Assembly (NCBI GenBank): GCA_023663615.1
Contig: JAMPHA010000002.1
Span: 86,231 to 150,230, forward strand
DNA length: 64,000 bases
Direction: 5' to 3'
Source of the DNA: DLAJ01 sp023663615
Lineage (GTDB): Bacteria; Bacillota; Clostridia; Lachnospirales; Lachnospiraceae
Position 1 is the stretch's first letter, and each line of letters opens with the position of its first letter. Positions 26,437-35,395 of this stretch are shown in pieces. Below the pieces are notes generated by a model. That model made no database searches, was not told the origin of the DNA, and saw nothing but the letters and a program-made list of their open reading frames with translations. Both the position numbers and the translations under genes were made by a program.

Positions 26437-26467
26437 CGGTCATCCTCCTCCTTTCTACTGTTCCACG

Positions 26468-28210
26468 CTATTGGGCATCCCCCGTCTTCTGGGAGATCCG
26501 GAAGATGACAAATTCGGCAGGTTTCACGGGAGCCACGCCGATCACGCAGACTAAACGCCCGTTATCTATGTCGTCCTGACTCATGGTATCGCGTCCGATA
26601 TTCACAAAAAACGCCTCGTCCGGCGACGTCCCCGCGATGGAACCGTCCCGCCACATGCCGAGCAGGAACACCTCGATCGTGCGTTTGACGCGCACCCAGA
26701 GCACCTCGTCGTTCGGCTCGAATACCGCCCAGTTGGTGTTCGCCTTAATGGATTCTTCTATATAAATAAACAATCGGCGGACATTGATATATTTCCAGCT
26801 CGCATTGCTCGTCGCCGTCCTTGCACCCCACACGCGGATGCCCATGCCCGGAAAGCTGCGGATCAGATTTACACCCTTGGGATTTAAGATGTCCTGTTCT
26901 CCTTTGTTAAACGGACAATCCAGCCCGACGCAGGCGCGCACGACCTCGTTTGCGGGCGCCTTATGCACGCCGCGCGTGTTATCCGTCCGCGCATAAATAC
27001 CGATGACGGAACCGGAAGGCGGAATCGCAATATTTTTTTTATCCAAAGGATCAAATACCGTCAGCCACGGGTGATAGAGCGCCGCGTACTCGGAATCGAA
27101 CATCTCCCGGTGCGCGAGTACGTCGTCGATCTTTTTCGCATCGCGCGGCAGGTCGAGCACCGCGACGCGGCTCGCCGTATTTTCACAGTGCGCGACAAGC
27201 ATGAGCTGCACGTTCGGATCCGTGATGCCCGGAACCGCCATAATGGATACGTTATCATTATCGAGAAATGCCTGTATCCCGCTGCGTTTTCCCGCGCCGT
27301 CGTCCGTTCCGATAAAATCCGCCGCCGTCAGTGACGCGACGCTGCCGTTACTCCCCCCGCTTAAGGAAACCGTGAGCACCGCCTTTTCCTCATCCCCCTG
27401 CGCAAGCGCCAAAAACGGCGGCATGATGTTGTCCGGTTCCCCTTCCGGAATCTGGCAGGAAACCGCGATCAACTCCGATTTTGCCGTCTTCTTTTCAATA
27501 TAATTGGGCGCGTCAATGTTAAAAGAAACATTTTCATATAACTCCACCTGATCGTCCATGCGCACTTCCAAAGAAATCTCGCAGGTAGAGATCGTCCTCG
27601 TCGGGATCAGATCCTTATCGACGGCGCTCTCGTCAAATTCTGAAGAAAACTCCACGATATTGTCCTGACATTTGACAACACGGTGATAGGTCACGGTCGT
27701 CTTATCCGTATACATGACAATATCGCCCGCCGCAAATCCCGCGCCGTTCTTGACATGGTACCGCTTGCCGCCCGCCGTCTCTAAAATCTCCAAAATCTGC
27801 GTCTTTGCTTTGGAAGCGGGCGTGATTACGATGTTGACGTTGTTTCCCCATGCGCCCGGATTTTTCGCCGTAACCGTCAGAATCGCCGGTTCCGCGGGAA
27901 GCAGCCCCTGCGCCGCTTTGGCGTCCTGCGGCGCGACTCTGGAAATGAAGGCCCGCGCGCCTCCGTTGATAAAAAAATGCTCGACCGCATAGGCGAGAAA
28001 CCGGTTCTCCCCAAATTCATTTTCCGACAGATAACCGCCGTATTTCCGCTTAAAATCCGCAAAGTTTGTCACAAGCTGCGGCACGCCGCATACCGCGCCG
28101 CGCTCTGCAAGTCCGACAAAACCCGCCGTGCTCGTTCCCACGCCCTCCATCGGTTTACCGCCGGACTCGAACTCCTCCACATAAACTCCCGGTGACAAGT
28201 ATTCCGCCAT
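26468..28210 (-). CDS. Contractile sheath protein
   Basis: The 580-residue protein begins MAEYLSPGVYVEEFESGGKP, the sheath N-terminal signature (SPGVYVEE), and ends with INVRRLFIYIEESIKANTNW and WRDGSIAGTSPDEAFFVNIG, then DIDNGRLVCVIGVAPVKPAE, the conserved C-terminal tail-sheath domain. It is Afp2-4-like and drives contraction. Only one sheath gene is present, while Afp and PVC carry three. Ribosome site GGAGG follows a stem-loop (28219-28266) that begins right next to it. It is the first structural gene after the regulator. Confidence 0.95.
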   Translation of the reverse strand: MAEYLSPGVYVEEFESGGKPMEGVGTSTAGFVGLAERGAVCGVPQLVTNFADFKRKYGGYLSENEFGENRFLAYAVEHFFINGGARAFISRVAPQDAKAAQGLLPAEPAILTVTAKNPGAWGNNVNIVITPASKAKTQILEILETAGGKRYHVKNGAGFAAGDIVMYTDKTTVTYHRVVKCQDNIVEFSSEFDESAVDKDLIPTRTISTCEISLEVRMDDQVELYENVSFNIDAPNYIEKKTAKSELIAVSCQIPEGEPDNIMPPFLALAQGDEEKAVLTVSLSGGSNGSVASLTAADFIGTDDGAGKRSGIQAFLDNDNVSIMAVPGITDPNVQLMLVAHCENTASRVAVLDLPRDAKKIDDVLAHREMFDSEYAALYHPWLTVFDPLDKKNIAIPPSGSVIGIYARTDNTRGVHKAPANEVVRACVGLDCPFNKGEQDILNPKGVNLIRSFPGMGIRVWGARTATSNASWKYINVRRLFIYIEESIKANTNWAVFEPNDEVLWVRVKRTIEVFLLGMWRDGSIAGTSPDEAFFVNIGRDTMSQDDIDNGRLVCVIGVAPVKPAEFVIFRISQKTGDAQ

Positions 28211-28218
28211 ACCTTCCT

Positions 28219-28266
28219 CCCCTTTCTGTATCGATTGCTGGATTCGACACCATTTTACAGAAGGGG
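28219..28266 (-). promoter_or_regulatory. Inverted repeat beside the sheath ribosome site
   Basis: CCCCTTTCTGTA (28219-28230) and TACAGAAGGGG (28256-28266) pair over 11 positions with a single-base bulge around a 25-base loop. On the sheath transcript the 3' arm ends in the purine tract just before the ribosome site, so folding could restrict translation or separate the regulator's expression from the structural genes. No T-run, so it is not a plain terminator. Confidence 0.6.
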
Positions 28267-28298
28267 ACTTAACAAATTCTTAACAACCATGCGGGATT

Positions 28299-30497
28299 TT
28301 AGTTTTTATACAGATAATCCTCAAACGCCCGCTCCGGCTCCTCGCCGATCACCTCCAGCGAAGCCTCCCGCAGACGCTCGTACGCCCGCTTTGCACCCGT
28401 GATGTCCCGGCATAAAAGCAGGCACTCCACCAGCCGCTCCATCACGGCAAGCGCATAACCGTCCACCTCCAGCGCCTTTTTCAGATACGCGGCGGCTTCC
28501 TCGTGCTTTTTTTCCGCAGACGCCTTGTCTGCAAGCGTATTCATCATCCACAGATAACGCCGCTCCACTTCCTCCCCGTACGCGCCGATCCAAAGATAAT
28601 CCTCCTCATACAGATACCCTGCCCCATAAAGCGCGGCAAGCCTCGCCGCACGCTCCCTGCTTAACATTTCTCCGCGCTTTAAGCATCCGTAACAACGATC
28701 GAGTTCCTCAACATCCGACTGCATCCTCGTCATATTAAGCGCGTACGATTGATTCTTTACGAGCAGACAGTCCGTGCCTCCCGCGCCTGCCAGCGCTTTC
28801 CGCAGATACGATGCCGTCGTATGAAACAACACCGCCGCCTTCTCCGCGGTTTTTTCCGGCCACAGCCGCTCCGTCAGCACATCCCGCGACACCCATCTGC
28901 CTTTTTCGTAAAACAAACATGCAAACAATTCCTTTGTTTTTTTCGTGCGCCATACGATCTCTCCGCCCGCGCCGCGCACGGAAAGCGAACCCATGCACTG
29001 CACGGACAGGATGCCTCCGCTCTGCTGCCGTGTGCCATCGTCCCCCGCGTCCGCAGCGCCGCCCGTACCTCCTGCCGTACCGCCCTGCTGCTCCGCCTGC
29101 TTCCCCAACGCCGCAAGCTCGCGCAGATAGCGCTCGCTGCTGTCATAACGCAGCTTCGCACGCGCTTGTTTTGCCGCCGCCCGCAGCAGTTCTTCCCCGC
29201 GCTGCCGCTCACCGTCCCGGTACAACTGCTCGTACATACAATAGAGCGCCGTATCCGGAAGCCGTTCCCGAAAACCGTATAAATGATCGATCCACACCCG
29301 CAAAAGCGTATGCTGTCCCGACTCCGCCATCCCGGCAGCCCGCTTCTCCAGCACTGCCGCCACAAGCGCGCAGCCCTTTTCCCCACACTGCATACCGTAA
29401 CCGACCGCCGCCTCCCACGCTCCATGGCGCACCTCATACTCCGCTGCCCGCAGTAAGATTTCGCCGCGCCGCCCGGCAGGCAGCCTGCTTCTCAAAAAAT
29501 CCCGGAACACGCCGTCGTAGCAATACGCGTCATCCTCCTCTTCCATGCGTGATAAAAAAAGATTTTCCCGCACGAGATAGCGCAGCATCCCCGCGGCGTC
29601 CCCGCGTCCCAGCGCATGGTCGCACAGGGGCGGCGTTACGACTTCCAGCGCGGACGACTCCGTCAGAAATTGCTGCGTATCATATGCCAGTTTCCGAAAA
29701 ATCTCATAAAACAGATAATCATAAAGCCGCGTCCGGTCAAACAAGGTCGTGCGGGCGGGCATCGGCCGCGCTTCCTTTAAGTCCAGCCCTGCAAACGCGA
29801 TGCCTGCCGGCCAGCCGTTCGTATCCGTATGAATCTCCCGCACCGTTTTCTGCGGCAGCTCCCTGCCGGACATCTTATGCAGCAAAAGCGCGGTCTCCCG
29901 CTCCTCGAACCGAAGCTCATCCTCTTTGATCTCACGCGCCGTCCCCCGCATCAGACAGGCGGCAAGAAAGCCCGGAAAAGCGCCCCTTAAAGAAAAAAAG
30001 AACCGTGCCCTTCCTTCCCCATACTCCATAAAGCGTAAAAGGAAATCCAACACGGTCTCATCATAAATCAACTGCAGGTCATCCAGACAAATAAAAAAGC
30101 CATCCTCCGGCAATGCGGGGATACAGCGCGAAAAAAACAGTTCGCTCACCCGTTCCGGTTTCTCGCGCCCTGTCAGTTTCATTTTTCCTCCATCAAAAAG
30201 ATCCACATTCACAGCGCCTGAAAGCGCTGCCGCGATTCCATATAAAAAACGATAAAAGTGATTGTCGGATTCGTGCAGCCGGTACCAGCAGCTCTTCGCC
30301 CGATGGCTCCCCGCCCACTCCGCCATTACAGTTGTCTTTCCATAGCCCGCGCCCGCATGAAACACAACAGCGCACTCATCCCCGCTCTCAATACTTGAAA
30401 GCAGCTTCTCGCGCCGAAGCCACCATGACGCTTCTTTGGGAATCCGCAGTTTTGATGTATTCCACAGAGCAGGCTTCTCCCATGCCTGTTCCCCCAA
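28299..30497 (-). CDS. MalT-like STAND transcriptional activator with C-terminal BTAD module
   Basis: The 732-residue protein has an N-terminal P-loop ATPase (GAGYGKTT at 49-56, Walker-B-like FFICLDDLQL near 134-143) in the pattern of MalT/STAND regulators, a helical middle (about 300-480), and, after a Gly/Gln-rich linker, a C-terminal winged-helix plus bacterial transcriptional activator domain (VRGAGGEIVWRTKKTKELFA, then LFHTTASYLRKALAGAGG). Such proteins act as ligand-gated activators, and it is encoded upstream of the CIS genes in the same direction, so it is the likely operon regulator. The start appears to be TTG 30497 with GGGG 8-9 bases upstream. The inducer is unknown. Confidence 0.82.
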   Translation of the reverse strand: MGEQAWEKPALWNTSKLRIPKEASWWLRREKLLSSIESGDECAVVFHAGAGYGKTTVMAEWAGSHRAKSCWYRLHESDNHFYRFLYGIAAALSGAVNVDLFDGGKMKLTGREKPERVSELFFSRCIPALPEDGFFICLDDLQLIYDETVLDFLLRFMEYGEGRARFFFSLRGAFPGFLAACLMRGTAREIKEDELRFEERETALLLHKMSGRELPQKTVREIHTDTNGWPAGIAFAGLDLKEARPMPARTTLFDRTRLYDYLFYEIFRKLAYDTQQFLTESSALEVVTPPLCDHALGRGDAAGMLRYLVRENLFLSRMEEEDDAYCYDGVFRDFLRSRLPAGRRGEILLRAAEYEVRHGAWEAAVGYGMQCGEKGCALVAAVLEKRAAGMAESGQHTLLRVWIDHLYGFRERLPDTALYCMYEQLYRDGERQRGEELLRAAAKQARAKLRYDSSERYLRELAALGKQAEQQGGTAGGTGGAADAGDDGTRQQSGGILSVQCMGSLSVRGAGGEIVWRTKKTKELFACLFYEKGRWVSRDVLTERLWPEKTAEKAAVLFHTTASYLRKALAGAGGTDCLLVKNQSYALNMTRMQSDVEELDRCYGCLKRGEMLSRERAARLAALYGAGYLYEEDYLWIGAYGEEVERRYLWMMNTLADKASAEKKHEEAAAYLKKALEVDGYALAVMERLVECLLLCRDITGAKRAYERLREASLEVIGEEPERAFEDYLYKN

Positions 30498-30775
30498 TGA
30501 TTGTTCCCCGCTATGTACTTAGTTTATAGTTTCGGCTCTTGAATCCTACTTTGTAGTTTAATACAAAATATATACTACTTCAAGCCCTGCTGCATAGGAT
30601 TGCGTCTGTGGCACCATGGGCTTTGATCTTCCACGGAATCCTTTTCTGTGGTACTTGATCCGCACCAGAAAGAATGATTGCTTTTTTTTTGGTTATCATG
30701 TAAGATAGCCTTAATGATTTCCAATATTTTTCACCATCAGATTTTTTAGGCGAATTGCAAAAGGAGCGCACTCTT
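30498..30775. other. Divergent intergenic region between CIS regulator and glycan genes
   Basis: This 278-base stretch has no gene I can support. It is A/T-rich with TTTAATACAAAATATATACT near 30558-30577, an imperfect CCACGG/CTGTGG hairpin near 30631-30651, and a promoter-like element for the plus genes. A clear promoter for the regulator was not found. Confidence 0.6.
30678..30706 (+). promoter_or_regulatory. Promoter candidate for the plus-strand glycan genes
   Basis: TTGCTT (30678-30683) and TAAGAT (30701-30706) are 17 bases apart, with a T-run as spacer. The position, 70 bases before ATG 30776, fits a promoter for the 30776-35395 gene group. The element is A/T-rich so chance matches are possible. 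Confidence 0.4.
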
Positions 30776-31387
30776 ATGTTCAAGGAAGCCGCTGTCACGA
30801 TTCTGCTGTTTATCCTGCTGTTCTTTCTGCTGCGTCTGCTGCTTTCCAGAAAACAGCGGGCTTTTCAGATCGTCTCCTTCTGCCTGATTCTGGGAAGTCT
30901 TTTTTTGAATATCTGCTATAATCTGAAGAATCTGTTTCCCGAATTTGTACTGGATGAGACGGTTCCGCTTGGCGACTGCCGTGAAAACCTCTTTCTTTAT
31001 AAGGCGGATTCCCAATATCCCTGTCACATCCTGTTTCCGATCCTGCAGGATCGGACGGTTCTAATAGACAGTTCCTGCGGGTTTTATGATCTGTTTCTCC
31101 ATACATTTTCCAAAGATACGCGTACAATTGAGATCAGCCCGGAGGACGCCGCTTTGGTTGCATCCTCTTCCGGACAGTTTTCCCACGAAAGCATTCTCCA
31201 TCTCGTAACCCTGATGGATTACGCATTTCCGGATAACCATCTGATCGCTGGCGAACCGCTTCTCTATGTCTGTACCGACGGCTTGAACGGCGCGGACACA
31301 CTCGTTGCCGTGATTGATGAACATCTGAATCTATACCTGATGTCCGAAACCGATTTTTATGAAATGACGCAGGAGGTAGCATTTTGA
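30776..31387 (+). CDS. Single-pass membrane protein of unknown function
   Basis: The 203-residue protein has one or two N-terminal hydrophobic segments (residues 7-45) followed by a soluble domain (about 55-203), likely outside. I do not recognise the domain; it contains LIDSSCGFYDLF, YVCTDGLNGADTLVAVIDEH and no catalytic motif I can name. Ribosome site AAAGGAG lies 9 bases before ATG 30776. It is the first gene of a plus-strand run and overlaps the next gene by TTGA, so it probably works with that membrane protein in surface glycan assembly. The small outside domain could be a sensor or a partner subunit. Confidence 0.6.
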   Translation: MFKEAAVTILLFILLFFLLRLLLSRKQRAFQIVSFCLILGSLFLNICYNLKNLFPEFVLDETVPLGDCRENLFLYKADSQYPCHILFPILQDRTVLIDSSCGFYDLFLHTFSKDTRTIEISPEDAALVASSSGQFSHESILHLVTLMDYAFPDNHLIAGEPLLYVCTDGLNGADTLVAVIDEHLNLYLMSETDFYEMTQEVAF

Positions 31388-33192
31388 ACGCACAGGACAG
31401 CCGCAATTCCAGGCTTTTTCCTATACTGTATTCCGCAGGACCTTATCTGTTTTTGGTCTGCTCTGCGCTGCTTTTTACCGTCAGCATGTTCACGAACAGA
31501 TCTTATTTTCATGCGCTCGCCGCAGGCAGTGTCTGCCTGTATCAGCTCCGGCAGGTACTCTGCATTCTGTTCCTTTATCTGTTAGGATACCTGTTTCTGA
31601 AAACGATCCAGCACAGGCTGGACGGGTTATGGGTCTGCCTGCTGGCATTTCCCGCTGCAATCTGTCTCTGGTGTTTTATGAGTGAATTTTTACTGCTTGC
31701 GGATTTCACTTACCGTTTTCTGCGCGTCCTGTTTCTCATATCCGCTTTCATCCTGTTATGCTTTTTTATCCGCAGATTCCGGAGGATTCCGCTTTGCAGA
31801 CCGACGCTTCCAATCCTCAAAACGATCGCTGTGATTGTGGGTGCCGCCTGTCTTGTTTCTACCGGTTATAACTATATTATTCTGAATTATGACAGTTACT
31901 TCTACTTTTCCGATTACGGCAAGGCGCTGACGCTGATGATGAGTTACAAGGACATTGTCAGCGACAACAGCTTCGTCATGACAAATATCGGACAGTTCCT
32001 GCCGCTTGTCAGCTCCTACGCTACGTATTTTAAGATAGACACGATCATCCCCATTCAGGGATTCATGATCCTGAACCTGCTCGCCGCCTTTGCCGTCTGC
32101 GTTTACCGCTATGCCAAAAGCGCCTTCCCTGTGAAAAGAGCAATCTGCTATACGGTGCTTTTTACCCTGCTGCTCATAAGCTGCTCGCCGTTCCTGCTGT
32201 TTACGAATTGGATTTTATCCAACACCTGGATCATGTTCTATCTGTTTTTCCTGTTTCTTTTGGGCATGAAGGAACGTCCGGAAGATCACGCCTTCCCGTT
32301 ATTCGGCGCCGGTTCCTCCCCTCTGGATGCCGACCGTGCGCTGCTGATCTGCGGTTTTTCCGTCGCCGTTACCATGCTGCGGAAAGACGGCATCGCTTTT
32401 GTCTGTTTTCTTTTTATCTGCTACAGTTGGATGTGGTCTTCCCAGGGACAGGCCCGCCCGTCTGACAGAAACGCGTCCTGCGGAAATGATGACAAGCGTA
32501 TACAGGGCTCCATGCAGCCCCGCCGCCATGGGAAAACTGCATCCTGCTTCCGCGCATGGTGCCGTTCCTCTCTGCCTCTCACGCTTTTGTTTATTCCCTC
32601 GGCAGGCTACCAGCTGTTTTATATCTATTATCTGCGCCATATCATTTATGCACGCACAACGCTGGCATACGGAACTTCCCTGCTCAGCGACAAATTTTCG
32701 GCAATGATCCTGCTTGCGGCAGCCGCGGTTTTGCTGTACCTGCTTTTTCTGCACAGCATTGCGGAAAAGCTGTTCAAAAAATATCTGCCGCATGCCGTAA
32801 CCGTTTTCCTGCTTCTGGTGCTTCTTCTTTTATGCGTAAAAGACGTGGGACGGTTTATTGATTACACGGACACCTGGATCCGCAATCTTGCCGGTACTGC
32901 CTTCGGCTATTCCTGCCTTGGCATCCTTCTGTTGGTCTGTCTGATCCTGTTGAGCAGACCGCCGTATGACTATCTGTTATTTGCGACAGCCGGCTCCGCG
33001 CTGCTCACATTGATCATTTACTGGAATAAAGGAAATCTGGAACTGAATATTGATAATTCGGGACTCCGCGCGTTATACCAGATCATCCCTCTCTTCTTTT
33101 TGGCATCCGCCGTTCATCTGCGCAGACTGTTTGCGCCGAACGCCGTTGATGCGAAAGGCTCTGACGATGTAAAGGACTTCAACGGCACGTAA
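31384..33192 (+). CDS. Polytopic membrane protein, probably a glycan-assembly enzyme
   Basis: The 602-residue protein has about 12 hydrophobic helices and a short charged loop (about 355-385). Its position in a glycan locus, many helices and large size match lipid-linked-sugar glycosyltransferases of the GT-C class or polysaccharide polymerases, but no diagnostic motif (for example an acidic first-loop pair) is clear, so the class is unresolved. A TTG start at 31384 is chosen because AGGAGG lies 6-7 bases upstream and it overlaps the previous stop as TTGA. The genes on either side are a small membrane protein and a GT4, which supports a role in surface polymer synthesis. Confidence 0.6.
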   Translation: MNAQDSRNSRLFPILYSAGPYLFLVCSALLFTVSMFTNRSYFHALAAGSVCLYQLRQVLCILFLYLLGYLFLKTIQHRLDGLWVCLLAFPAAICLWCFMSEFLLLADFTYRFLRVLFLISAFILLCFFIRRFRRIPLCRPTLPILKTIAVIVGAACLVSTGYNYIILNYDSYFYFSDYGKALTLMMSYKDIVSDNSFVMTNIGQFLPLVSSYATYFKIDTIIPIQGFMILNLLAAFAVCVYRYAKSAFPVKRAICYTVLFTLLLISCSPFLLFTNWILSNTWIMFYLFFLFLLGMKERPEDHAFPLFGAGSSPLDADRALLICGFSVAVTMLRKDGIAFVCFLFICYSWMWSSQGQARPSDRNASCGNDDKRIQGSMQPRRHGKTASCFRAWCRSSLPLTLLFIPSAGYQLFYIYYLRHIIYARTTLAYGTSLLSDKFSAMILLAAAAVLLYLLFLHSIAEKLFKKYLPHAVTVFLLLVLLLLCVKDVGRFIDYTDTWIRNLAGTAFGYSCLGILLLVCLILLSRPPYDYLLFATAGSALLTLIIYWNKGNLELNIDNSGLRALYQIIPLFFLASAVHLRRLFAPNAVDAKGSDDVKDFNGT

Positions 33193-33262
33193 GCTTCCGC
33201 CCGTTTTCTTTTTCAAAACCTTGGGGCAGGCGCCCTGCAACTTCGCATGTGTGGAGAGCTTT

Positions 33263-34447
33263 ATGAAAATTGGTATTACTTCTCTTAATTTAGAACAAAT
33301 GTCGGCATCCGCCTATTATAACTCTCAGGAAAACGGTCTCGGCGCTGCACTTTCCTCCTTGGGGCATATTGTCACAGTATATCATTTCGTTGCCGCGCAG
33401 GACATACAGCACGCTGATTCCGCCACTACAAACTCTTCATCCGCACAGGACTCTGCCGCGGGATCGTGTCTGGAACAGCATCCTGCGGAAAACCTCACGC
33501 TGAAATATATTCCTTGCCGGCATATCGGACTGCATGCTTTCCCGCCCGATTCTGTATGGGAAGAAGACACGGACTGTTTTCTTCCTTTTTCCGACCATTA
33601 TGCGGGATTTCCCATACTGTACCGCTTTTGCCAAAAACGCGGCATCCTATGCCTGCCCTACCTCGGCGTGATCGCCAGCAATAATCCGTCGCCCATAAAG
33701 CGGCTTCTCTCCGGCATTCTTTCCCGGAACATGCGCTATTACCGAAGGCTGCCCGCGCTGCTCGCAAAAACCCCCCATCTCACGGCGCAATTGTCGGCGT
33801 TGGGAATGAAACAGGTTCACACAATTCCTGTCTGTTTAGACGACACCAAACTGTTCCACAACTATCAGAATGCCTCAAAGGCCGCCCTGCTCCAGCGTTA
33901 TGGTTTTGATCCTGCCGATCGTGTCATTCTGTTTATCGGCAGGCTCGTCCCGGAAAAACAGCCTCTGTTGATGCTGCAGATTTTTACCGCGTTAGCCGGT
34001 CAAGGCACATACAAACTTCTAATGCTGGGTCAGGGACCATTAAAAGACGAAGTGGATGCCTATCTCCATGAACATGCGCTTTCCCACTCTGTCCGTCTGC
34101 TCCCCGCACTGGAAAACAGCCGCATGTGGGAACTGTATTGCATGTCCATGTGTTATGTAAACTTAAATGATCACGAAATCTTCGGCATGTCGATTCTGGA
34201 GGCGCTGTATTATGAATGCCCGGTTATCGCCCTGCACGCTCCCGGTCCGGACAGCATTTTGAATACTTGCCCCGGCGGCAGCCTCTGCTCCTCATCACAG
34301 GAGCTGCTCGAAGCGATCACGGCTTCGGATACGATCACCGCGGATCAAAAACGCGCGGCGCACCATGCGATTGTAAGCCAATATCTCTGGTCCCATTCCG
34401 CCGCCGCTATCCTCGATGTGATCGATTCCTTGAGAAAGGAGAACTGA
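33263..34447 (+). CDS. Glycosyltransferase family 4 (GT-B) protein
   Basis: The 394-residue protein is a GT-B glycosyltransferase: KIGITSLNLEQMSASAYYNS opens the N-terminal Rossmann half, and the C-terminal half has VILFIGRLVPEKQPLLML and, near 300, NDHEIFGMSILEALYYECPV, the E-x7-E donor-binding motif of GT4. It would transfer a nucleotide-linked sugar to a lipid or polysaccharide. GGAG is 6 bases before ATG 33263; the upstream in-frame alternative (33221) has no site. It is 3 bases from the next gene and so co-transcribed. Confidence 0.85.
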   Translation: MKIGITSLNLEQMSASAYYNSQENGLGAALSSLGHIVTVYHFVAAQDIQHADSATTNSSSAQDSAAGSCLEQHPAENLTLKYIPCRHIGLHAFPPDSVWEEDTDCFLPFSDHYAGFPILYRFCQKRGILCLPYLGVIASNNPSPIKRLLSGILSRNMRYYRRLPALLAKTPHLTAQLSALGMKQVHTIPVCLDDTKLFHNYQNASKAALLQRYGFDPADRVILFIGRLVPEKQPLLMLQIFTALAGQGTYKLLMLGQGPLKDEVDAYLHEHALSHSVRLLPALENSRMWELYCMSMCYVNLNDHEIFGMSILEALYYECPVIALHAPGPDSILNTCPGGSLCSSSQELLEAITASDTITADQKRAAHHAIVSQYLWSHSAAAILDVIDSLRKEN

Positions 34448-34450
34448 ACA

Positions 34451-35395
34451 ATGTTCAAATTAGGGTATTATCTCAAACGCGCGCGAACCATCGGCTTCGT
34501 CGATACCGTCAAAAAAGCGATCGGCTATGAAGAAATCTTCACCTGTGCCGTTCGCAGACAGGGCGAACCCGTTTTTCATCATCTTCCGTACTCACACGCC
34601 TATTGGTATGCGGACCCTATCTTGATAGAACACGATCAGAATCATTATGTTTTTATGGAAATTTTCGACCGGAAAAGGCAAAAGGGCATGATTGGATACA
34701 GCCTCATCGAAGACGGGCATATGACTGCTCCGCGCATCATTCTTGAGGAAAAATGCCACCTTTCCTTTCCTATGATTTTTTCCTTTGATCAGACGTTTTA
34801 TATGATACCGGAATCCAGCGCCGCGGACAGTCTGTACCTTTACCGCTGTACGCGCTTTCCCGATCGTTGGGAATTGTGTGCGGAATTTCCGACCGAATAT
34901 CCTCTGGTGGACACGATCGTGTGGGGAACATGCGAAAACGGCGTCCGGCTTCTTTCCTGCGCGAACCCCAAAGATGCCCCGCTCACCTGCAAATGGGTAC
35001 AATATGATCTCTCCTTGTCAAACGGGGCTTGGAAGCTGACTCCGCTTTCCGCCTACAATGACGGAACGGATTATGATTACTGTTCCAGAAATGCCGGACC
35101 GCTTTGTACCGGAACGGATCCCGATCTCGTGATCCATCCTGTCCAGTCCAGCACCTCCCGCACCTACGGAAAAGAACTATATCTTTATCGCTATGACAGA
35201 AACGTGCAAGACCCAAAAAGGGAAACATTGCTAAAAAAGCTTTCCGCAGAAAGCTATCGCATTCCATCCCTAAAACACCATAAGTTGTATGGCACACACA
35301 CATATGGCGCAAATAAGCAATATGAGATTGTTGATGTCAAGCTTTATTCGTGGCAGCCGCTGAAATGGTTTTATCGGCTATTTTTTCACCCCTGA
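34451..35395 (+). CDS. GINT1-like N-terminal domain protein
   Basis: The 314-residue protein has HAYWYADPILIEHDQNHYVF and SFPMIFSFDQTFYMIPESSA, which resemble the beta-propeller-like N-terminal domain of glucosamine inositolphosphorylceramide transferase (GINT1 family). In bacteria this domain occurs in glycan loci, often fused to a formyltransferase or glycosyltransferase; here it stands alone. It probably works on a sugar or lipid substrate of the polysaccharide. It is 3 bases downstream of the GT4 gene. Its last codons overlap, tail to tail, those of the minus-strand GT4 gene by 10 bases. Confidence 0.65.
   Translation: MFKLGYYLKRARTIGFVDTVKKAIGYEEIFTCAVRRQGEPVFHHLPYSHAYWYADPILIEHDQNHYVFMEIFDRKRQKGMIGYSLIEDGHMTAPRIILEEKCHLSFPMIFSFDQTFYMIPESSAADSLYLYRCTRFPDRWELCAEFPTEYPLVDTIVWGTCENGVRLLSCANPKDAPLTCKWVQYDLSLSNGAWKLTPLSAYNDGTDYDYCSRNAGPLCTGTDPDLVIHPVQSSTSRTYGKELYLYRYDRNVQDPKRETLLKKLSAESYRIPSLKHHKLYGTHTYGANKQYEIVDVKLYSWQPLKWFYRLFFHP

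Noticed and set aside
28811..29929. Long open frame on the plus strand inside the regulator gene
   Set aside because: Low-complexity Arg/Pro-rich protein antisense to a gene with clear domains; typical of GC-rich complement.
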